Assembly (NCBI GenBank): GCA_964627935.1
Contig: CAZVLB010000002.1
Span: 62,001 to 126,000 of the forward strand
DNA from: JAABVY01 sp964627935
GTDB taxonomy: Bacteria; Zixibacteria; MSB-5A5; JAABVY01
DNA length: 64,000 nucleotides
Direction: 5' to 3'
Shown: one piece after another, positions 58,736-64,000 of the stretch
Numbering within the stretch: position 1 is the first letter of the stretch
Layout of the letters: each line of letters begins with the position of its first letter
Translations under genes and position numbers: made by a program
The notes under the pieces: generated by a model
The model's database searches: none
What the model saw: the letters and a program-made list of their open reading frames with translations, nothing else
Told to the model about the DNA's origin: nothing

Positions 58736-59661
58736 AATCAGATGGCATACTTTTAATCGACAAGGGTTTTGGATTAAGCTCATTCGAGGCCGTGGAACGG
58801 GTTCGCTCGCTTCTGCCGGTTAAAAAAGCGGGCCATACCGGTACACTCGATCCGGGCGCAACCGGTCTTCTGATCATAACGCTTGGTGCGGCAACCAAGC
58901 TATCGGCATATCTGACCTGTGATAAAAAAAGGTACAGCGCCCGAATTAAGCTGGGGGAGAAACGGGACACATTCGACCGCTTTGGCAAATTAACAGGTGT
59001 CAATCCGGTAAAGGCGGATTTTAAACAGGTAGCCAATATTATCGAGGGCTTCCGGGGTGAATTCAACCAGCTTGTGCCGCCATATTCGGCGGTGCATTAC
59101 CAGGGCAAACGGATGTATAAGCTGGCCCGCAAGGGCGTGCAAATGCCGCGAAAATTCCGTAAAGCAAAAATACATGATATAGAATTGGTGGATTTCGAAA
59201 GCCCCTTTCTGGAACTTGATATTACATGTTCCAGCGGGACATATATAAGAAGCATAGCCCATCAGATTGGCGAGGACCTTGGATGTGGCGCCTGTCTTCA
59301 GAGCTTGCGAAGGACAGCGGCCGGCAGGTTTTCGGTTGATCAGGCTATAACAATTCGCCAGCTTGAGGCAATCATTGCCATGCGTATTCAGGATAGCTAT
59401 ATAATGAACACCTCCCAGGCGCTGGATATCCCCTGGATGATTATTGAGGATCAAAAAGCCCAAAGGATCAAGGATGGGCTGAATATCCTGCGCGAGGATA
59501 TTATTGACCTTGCACCCGATTTCGGGATGGGTCAGTTAATCGGATTGAAAAACAGTGACGGGAATCTTCTGGCGATCGGCAATGCCCTTATGTCATCTGA
59601 GTCAATCAGGAAAGAGGCCGAATCGGATACCAGGGTGTTCGAGTATAAACGGGTGATTTAA
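58732..59661 (+). CDS. truB: tRNA pseudouridine(55) synthase TruB
   Basis: The 309-residue protein (start ATG overlapping the upstream TGA) has TruB motifs: GILLIDKGFGLSSFEAVERVRSL (about 4-26), KKAGHTGTLDPGATGLLII with the catalytic aspartate (about 31-49), RYSARIKLGEKRDTFD (about 64-79) and CSSGTYIRSIAHQIGEDLG (about 165-183). It makes the T-loop pseudouridine. The open frame starts 41 codons earlier inside nrnA, but the conserved start fits here. ribF begins at the last base of its stop. Confidence 0.95.
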   Translation: MKSDGILLIDKGFGLSSFEAVERVRSLLPVKKAGHTGTLDPGATGLLIITLGAATKLSAYLTCDKKRYSARIKLGEKRDTFDRFGKLTGVNPVKADFKQVANIIEGFRGEFNQLVPPYSAVHYQGKRMYKLARKGVQMPRKFRKAKIHDIELVDFESPFLELDITCSSGTYIRSIAHQIGEDLGCGACLQSLRRTAAGRFSVDQAITIRQLEAIIAMRIQDSYIMNTSQALDIPWMIIEDQKAQRIKDGLNILREDIIDLAPDFGMGQLIGLKNSDGNLLAIGNALMSSESIRKEAESDTRVFEYKRVI

Positions 59662-60581
59662 TGGAAGTTTTCAGGCAAAGTGCTGATCTGAAAAACCTGC
59701 TGGGGGGTGGCAGCAGCCTCACGGTGGGCACATTCGACGGCGTTCATCTGGGCCATAAGGCGCTCATAGAATACACTGTTGAAAGAGCCCAAGCGCTTGG
59801 CCTGAAATCACTTGTGTTAACATTCGAGCCCCATCCCGTATATGTTCTGCGGCCGGAGATAGAGGTGGAAAGAATCGCACTTGCGGATGAAAAGATCGAG
59901 CGGCTTTCCAAATTTGGGCTTGACTATTTGCTGATTCTAAATTTTAATATTGAATTGGCCAATTTTAAGGCCATTGATTTTTTTAATGAGATCCTGATCG
60001 GCGACCTTAATGCACGTTTTATCGCCCTGGGGTATAATCATACCTTCGGCAAAAATCGTGAGGGCAATCTGGAGTTTTTAAAACAGGTTGCCCCGGATAA
60101 GGGTTGTGATGTCGGTGCGGTCGATCCACTTATATTTGAGGAACAGCCGATATCCAGTTCGCGCATTCGCCGGGCGATCAAGGATGGTCAGGTTGACAAG
60201 GCCAATAAGATGCTCAACCAGCCCTTTACGCTGCCGGGGAGGGTGGTTTCGGGCAAAGGTCTTGGAAACAAAATCGGTTTTCCAACTATAAATATAGTTG
60301 TACCGGAAGGAAAACTGATGCCCCGCGCGGGTGTCTACGCGGCCACCTGCCGTGTGGCGGATCGTGATATTCCGGGTATGATGTATATTCATCCCAGGCC
60401 GGATAAATGTGACCTGGAGGTCAACCTGTTCGGTTTCGATGAGGACATATACAACACGGCCACAGTAGTGCAGCCGTTGAAATTTACCCGCGAGCCGGTG
60501 GTGCTTCCCGACCCGGAAAGCATCAAAAATCGGCTGGCGGAGGATGAAAAAGAAATAAAACATTTTTTTGAAATTAATTGA
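59661..60581 (+). CDS. ribF: Bifunctional riboflavin kinase / FAD synthetase
   Basis: The 306-residue protein has an N-terminal FAD synthetase with SLTVGTFDGVHLGHKALI (about 19-36) and GYNHTFGKNREG (about 130-140), SSSRIRRAIKDGQV (about 166-179), and a C-terminal riboflavin kinase with GKGLGNKIGFPTINI (about 199-213). It converts riboflavin to FMN and FAD. Its ATG overlaps the truB stop by one base (TAATG). rpsO follows 11 bases after its stop. Confidence 0.95.
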   Translation: MEVFRQSADLKNLLGGGSSLTVGTFDGVHLGHKALIEYTVERAQALGLKSLVLTFEPHPVYVLRPEIEVERIALADEKIERLSKFGLDYLLILNFNIELANFKAIDFFNEILIGDLNARFIALGYNHTFGKNREGNLEFLKQVAPDKGCDVGAVDPLIFEEQPISSSRIRRAIKDGQVDKANKMLNQPFTLPGRVVSGKGLGNKIGFPTINIVVPEGKLMPRAGVYAATCRVADRDIPGMMYIHPRPDKCDLEVNLFGFDEDIYNTATVVQPLKFTREPVVLPDPESIKNRLAEDEKEIKHFFEIN

Positions 60582-60592
60582 GGAGCATAAGA

Positions 60593-60862
60593 ATGACTCT
60601 TTCCAAAGAGAAGAAACAGCAGATCGTAGAACATTTCAGGCTGCATGACCGCGATACAGGCACGCCTGAGGTGCAGGTCGCTCTTCTGACCCAGAGGATC
60701 AATGAGCTGACTCTGCACATGCATAATCATCCCAAAGATTTTCATTCGCGTCACGGCCTGATTAAACTGGTCGGACAGCGCAAAAAACTTTTGAATTATT
60801 TGAAGAGAACAGACCTTGAAGCGTATCGTGAATTGATCGCGAAACTCGATCTTAGAGGCTAA
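60593..60862 (+). CDS. rpsO: 30S ribosomal protein S15
   Basis: The 89-residue protein (ATG at 60593 behind GAGGAG) matches uS15: EKKQQIVEHFRLHDRDTGTPEVQVALLTQRINELTLHMHNHPKDFHSRHGLIKLVGQRKKLLNYLKR. That is the normal length. S15 binds 16S rRNA in the 30S body and in several bacteria represses its own translation. A TTG five codons upstream is not needed. pnp starts 27 bases after the stop, the standard rpsO-pnp pair; there is no terminator between them. Confidence 0.97.
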   Translation: MTLSKEKKQQIVEHFRLHDRDTGTPEVQVALLTQRINELTLHMHNHPKDFHSRHGLIKLVGQRKKLLNYLKRTDLEAYRELIAKLDLRG

Positions 60863-60889
60863 GCAGGGAAGTAGAAGAAAGAAGTAGTA

Positions 60890-63055
60890 ATGGTTAGTGA
60901 AGTAACGTGTGAAATTGGTGGAAGACAGTTATCATTTGAATCAGGCAGAGTTGCCAAGCAGGCCGATGGTGCGGTCTGGGTTCGTTATGGCGGAACGGTC
61001 ATAATTGCCACGGCATGTGCCGACAAGCAGGCAGTTGAAGACAGGGATTTCTTTCCCCTTACGGTGGATTTCAGGGAGAAGACATTCGCCGGCGGAAAGA
61101 TCCCCGGAGGATTTTTTAAACGCGAAGGCAGGCCCTCAGAAAAAGAGGTGCTCTCCAGCCGCATGATAGACAGGCCGATCAGGCCCCTCTTCCCGGAGGG
61201 CTTTACCAATGAGGTGCAGATTCTGATTTCGGTTCTCTCGACCGATCAGGAAAACGAAGCCGATCAACTGGGAATCAACGGCGCCTCGGCGGCCCTGGCG
61301 ATTTCATCCATACCGTTCGATGATATCATCGGTGCGGTCAGGGTCGGCCGGATTGACGGCAACCTGGTGGTTAACCCCACGGTCAGCCAGCTCAATGATT
61401 GTGACTTTAACCTGGTGGTGGCCGGTAATGAAGCCTCCATTACCATGGTCGAGGGCGGCTGCAATGAGGTCAGCGAAGGTGACCTGGTGGATGCCCTGGC
61501 ATTCGGCCATGAAGAGATCAAGAAGATCGTCAGTGCCATAAAGGAACTGAGAGAAAAATGCGGCAAACCCACGATGGAATTCAAGCCGCCCGAGAGAGAT
61601 GCCGAATTCGAGCAGAAAGTCCGTGATCTGCTCGAGGCAAAGACAATTGAAGTCAATGCCAACCCGGATAAACAACTGCGTTCGGACACATTGCGCGAAA
61701 TCCGCGATAATGCAATCGAACAGCTGGAAGAGGAATACCCGGAATGCGGACGCAAGGTTGCCGCAATACAGGAAGAAATCGTTAAGGCCGATATGCGTAA
61801 ACGTATCCTGGAAACCGGTACTCGTCTGGATGGAAGAACCTCAAAAGAGGTCAGGGAGATCAGCGTGGAGCTGTCGGTACTGCCGCGAACCCATGGTTCG
61901 GCATTATTCACCCGTGGGCAGACCCAGGCATTGGTAGTCGTGACTCTGGGCAGCAAAGCGGATGAGCAGCGTATTGACAATATTATTGGCGAATCCTCAA
62001 AAAGCTATATGCTGCACTACAATTTCCCGCCCTATTCGGTGGGTGAAGTGCGGCGCTATTTCGGACCCGGCCGTCGAGAAATCGGCCATGGTGCGTTGGC
62101 AGAACGTGCTATCGCGCCGGTGGTACCATCTGAGGATGATTTCCCCTATACAATCCGTGTCGTATCGGAGATCATGGAATCGAATGGCTCCTCATCTATG
62201 GCTACGGTATGCGGCGGGTCGCTTTCCCTGATGGATGCCGGTGTGCCGATCAAATCGCATGTTGCCGGTATCGCTATGGGCCTGATCAAAGAAGGCGATC
62301 AGGTGGCCATCCTGACAGATATCCAGGGCGCCGAGGATCATTACGGCGATATGGATTTCAAGGTCACCGGTACCCGCGAAGGTATCTCGGCCTTCCAGAT
62401 GGATATCAAGATCAAGGGACTTAAGCTCGAAATTCTCGAGCAGGCCCTGGAGCAGGCCAAAGAGGCCCGTGAATTTATTCTGGACAAAATGGAAGAGGCC
62501 ATTCCCACACCTCGCGCCGATCTGTCCGAATATGCTCCTCGTATTACAATCCTGAAGATCAAGCAGTCCAAGATTGGCGAAGTGATTGGGCCAGGCGGAA
62601 AGACAATCCGCAATATCATCGAGGTCACCGGGGCCAAGATCGATATCGAGGATGATGGTTCGGTATTTATTTCATCAACCGATGCCCGGGCATCATCTGA
62701 GGCTCAGCGTATGATCGAAGAAATCATAACCGAGCCCGAACTTGATCAGGTTTACGACGGTATAGTCAAAAGAATCGCCGGCTTCGGTGCATTTGTGGAA
62801 ATCCTTCCCGGCACCGACGGCCTTTTGCATATATCCGAAATCGAGCATCGCCGTATTGACAGGGTTGAGGATGTGCTCAAGCTCGGAGATCGCGTAAAGG
62901 TTAAAGTTATAGAAATCGGTGACGATGGTAGAATCAGGCTGTCACGCAAGGCCCTTCTGGAAAGACCCGAAGGCGGTGGCGGACATGGCGGCGGAGAAGG
63001 CCATCGCGGTGGTGACAGGGGCGATAGAAAGCGTCGGGATCACAGGCGATCCTGA
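60890..63055 (+). CDS. pnp: Polyribonucleotide nucleotidyltransferase
   Basis: The 721-residue protein has both RNase PH domains (about 8-220, with the SEKEVLSSRMIDRPIRPLFP segment, and about 310-530, with PRTHGSALFTRGQTQALVVVTLGS and GDMDFKVTGTREGISAFQMDIKI). It also has a linking helical domain, a KH domain (GEVIGPGGKTIRNI, about 563-576) and an S1 domain (about 620-690, RIAGFGAFVEILPGTDGLLHISEI). A short glycine- and histidine-rich C-terminal tail follows. It degrades RNA phosphorolytically 3' to 5'. Confidence 0.98.
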   Translation: MVSEVTCEIGGRQLSFESGRVAKQADGAVWVRYGGTVIIATACADKQAVEDRDFFPLTVDFREKTFAGGKIPGGFFKREGRPSEKEVLSSRMIDRPIRPLFPEGFTNEVQILISVLSTDQENEADQLGINGASAALAISSIPFDDIIGAVRVGRIDGNLVVNPTVSQLNDCDFNLVVAGNEASITMVEGGCNEVSEGDLVDALAFGHEEIKKIVSAIKELREKCGKPTMEFKPPERDAEFEQKVRDLLEAKTIEVNANPDKQLRSDTLREIRDNAIEQLEEEYPECGRKVAAIQEEIVKADMRKRILETGTRLDGRTSKEVREISVELSVLPRTHGSALFTRGQTQALVVVTLGSKADEQRIDNIIGESSKSYMLHYNFPPYSVGEVRRYFGPGRREIGHGALAERAIAPVVPSEDDFPYTIRVVSEIMESNGSSSMATVCGGSLSLMDAGVPIKSHVAGIAMGLIKEGDQVAILTDIQGAEDHYGDMDFKVTGTREGISAFQMDIKIKGLKLEILEQALEQAKEAREFILDKMEEAIPTPRADLSEYAPRITILKIKQSKIGEVIGPGGKTIRNIIEVTGAKIDIEDDGSVFISSTDARASSEAQRMIEEIITEPELDQVYDGIVKRIAGFGAFVEILPGTDGLLHISEIEHRRIDRVEDVLKLGDRVKVKVIEIGDDGRIRLSRKALLERPEGGGGHGGGEGHRGGDRGDRKRRDHRRS

Positions 63056-63088
63056 TCTGTAAAGCGGGGGCCGGGATTACAAAATAGA

Positions 63089-64000
63089 ATGTATAAAAAG
63101 ACTGTATTAGACAATGGTCTCAGGGTAATAACTGAGACCATGCCTTATTTAAAGTCGGCAACTATCGGTATCTGGGCCGATATCGGTTCGCGCGATGAGG
63201 AAAAGGAAAATAACGGCCTCTCGCATCTAATCGAACACCTCGTATTCAAGGGCACCAAAAACCGCAGCGCATTGGAAATAGCAACCTCGCTTGAGTCCCT
63301 GGGCGGATCATTGAACGCCTTCACAGGGCGCGAGAATACCTGCTATTACGCCCGCATTCTTGATAAGCATCTGCCACTGGCCACCGAGGTTCTCTGCGAT
63401 CTGCTGACGAATTCGACCTTCGAGGAAAAACACCTGCGCATGGAAAAACGGGTAGTCATCGAGGAAATAAAGGATAGCCTGGATACTCCCTCGGATCATG
63501 TGCACGATCTGTTTGCCCGGGCAACCTGGAAGAAACATCCGCTGGGCTATTCGATCCTCGGGCCCGCGACCAACATACGCAGGATGAAACGGGATGATGT
63601 GTTGAAGTTTTTCCGCAAAAATTATGTAACCTCCAATACCCTGATTGCGGCTTCAGGCAAAGTCAGCCATAAAAAACTTGTCAATCAGATCGAAAAGCAG
63701 CTCAAGCTCAAAGTCTCCCGGCGCAACAGGGCTCGCAAGCTGATCCCGCCCGTGTCGCATTCGGCCCGCAAGGTTTATCAGCGCAATATTATGCAGGCCC
63801 ATGTGGTTCTCGGATGGGAGATCATTCCCTATGATAATCAGGACCGCTATCCGCTCCTGATGCTCAATAATATTATGGGCGGAGGGATGTCCTCACGCTT
63901 TTTCCAGATCATCCGCGAAAACTCCGGTCTGGCCTATTCTGTGTTTTCATTCCAGGATTATTACAGAGATACCGGAACATTGGGGGTTTATCTCGGATGT
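63089..64000 (+). CDS. M16-family zinc protease, N-terminal part (runs off the window)
   Basis: An open frame of 304 codons starts at ATG 63089 and reaches the window edge. It begins YKKTVLDNGLRVITETMPYLKSATIGIWADIGSRDE and has the inverted zinc motif HLIEH (His46, Glu49, His50) in NGLSHLIEHLVFKGT, then the downstream VIEEIKDS glutamate and NMQAHVV-type second-domain start. This matches pitrilysin/insulinase-like M16 proteases such as the YmxG/PqqL types. An M16 protease gene often follows pnp, as in Bacillus. The end is missing. Confidence 0.93.
   Translation, partial: MYKKTVLDNGLRVITETMPYLKSATIGIWADIGSRDEEKENNGLSHLIEHLVFKGTKNRSALEIATSLESLGGSLNAFTGRENTCYYARILDKHLPLATEVLCDLLTNSTFEEKHLRMEKRVVIEEIKDSLDTPSDHVHDLFARATWKKHPLGYSILGPATNIRRMKRDDVLKFFRKNYVTSNTLIAASGKVSHKKLVNQIEKQLKLKVSRRNRARKLIPPVSHSARKVYQRNIMQAHVVLGWEIIPYDNQDRYPLLMLNNIMGGGMSSRFFQIIRENSGLAYSVFSFQDYYRDTGTLGVYLGC

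Overview
The window looks like a chromosomal segment of an uncultured-type Gram-negative bacterium. Supporting signs are a Tat translocase gene, several lipoproteins with lipoboxes, a LapA-like protein, a class A RNase P RNA and no phage or plasmid genes. The secreted repeat protein ending in a two-repeat dockerin-like domain, the glucosamine/UDP-GlcNAc-type GlmU homologue and the overall gene style recall candidate phyla of the FCB group, such as Zixibacteria. That placement is an inference from style and not from any database match. No CRISPR array, insertion sequence or prophage was seen.

Layout, left to right. Positions 1-4680 hold the conserved translation cluster thrS(end)-infC-rpmI-rplT-pheS-pheT. 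A small coiled-coil gene, zapA, rny, ymdB and folD follow (4.7-8.7 kb). Three tandem exported proteins (8.7-10.9 kb) appear to share one domain. Then come a chemoreceptor, the RNase P RNA gene and recJ. The 15.8-25.9 kb stretch is the metabolic centre. It has a MeaB-type GTPase beside an acyl-CoA mutase large subunit with isobutyryl-CoA-mutase-type active-site residues. Beyond a dockerin-bearing repeat protein lies a leftward operon for biotin carboxylase, biotin carrier protein, a membrane protein, a true methylmalonyl-CoA mutase large subunit and methylmalonyl-CoA epimerase. Together these point to propionyl-CoA/methylmalonyl-CoA interconversion plus branched C4 acyl-CoA rearrangement. The B12-binding small subunits and the carboxyltransferase must lie elsewhere.

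From 26.4 to 37 kb there is a lipoprotein, a zinc-ribbon protein, and a tightly packed rightward series: glyA, thiamine-binding protein, cutA, PPC-domain protein, SAM hydrolase, dCMP deaminase, nrdR and tatC. A UbiA-family prenyltransferase, an exported protein, a ferredoxin and a LapA-archease-rtcB RNA-repair operon follow. From 37 to 43.6 kb genes run leftward: an orphan response regulator, a DUF1573 protein, a cystathionine-beta-synthase-like enzyme, a CDF metal transporter, a TPR protein, purE and purD. purD faces a queuosine-precursor transporter across a compact divergent promoter. From 44.5 to 48.8 kb lie a cysteine-rich protein, a GlmU-like protein, a GalT-family enzyme and glycogen synthase. 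From 48.8 to 50.3 kb lie two DUF2007 proteins and an exported protein, followed by tRNA-Gly and tRNA-Cys.

From 50.8 kb to the end is another conserved information-processing cluster: proS, rimP, nusA, infB, the ylxP homologue (DUF503), rbfA, an nrnA-like DHH phosphoesterase, truB, ribF, rpsO, pnp and the start of an M16 protease. Most of the window is ordinary core genome. The most notable items are the paired mutase paralogues with distinct specificity residues, a 67-nt nested stem-loop after rtcB, a symmetric divergent promoter built on one shared palindromic -35 element, paired TCAGG/CCTGA dyads upstream of the carboxylase operon, the rnpB-recJ junction with an enlarged 3' hairpin in rnpB, and a probable double seven-bladed propeller joined to a dockerin.
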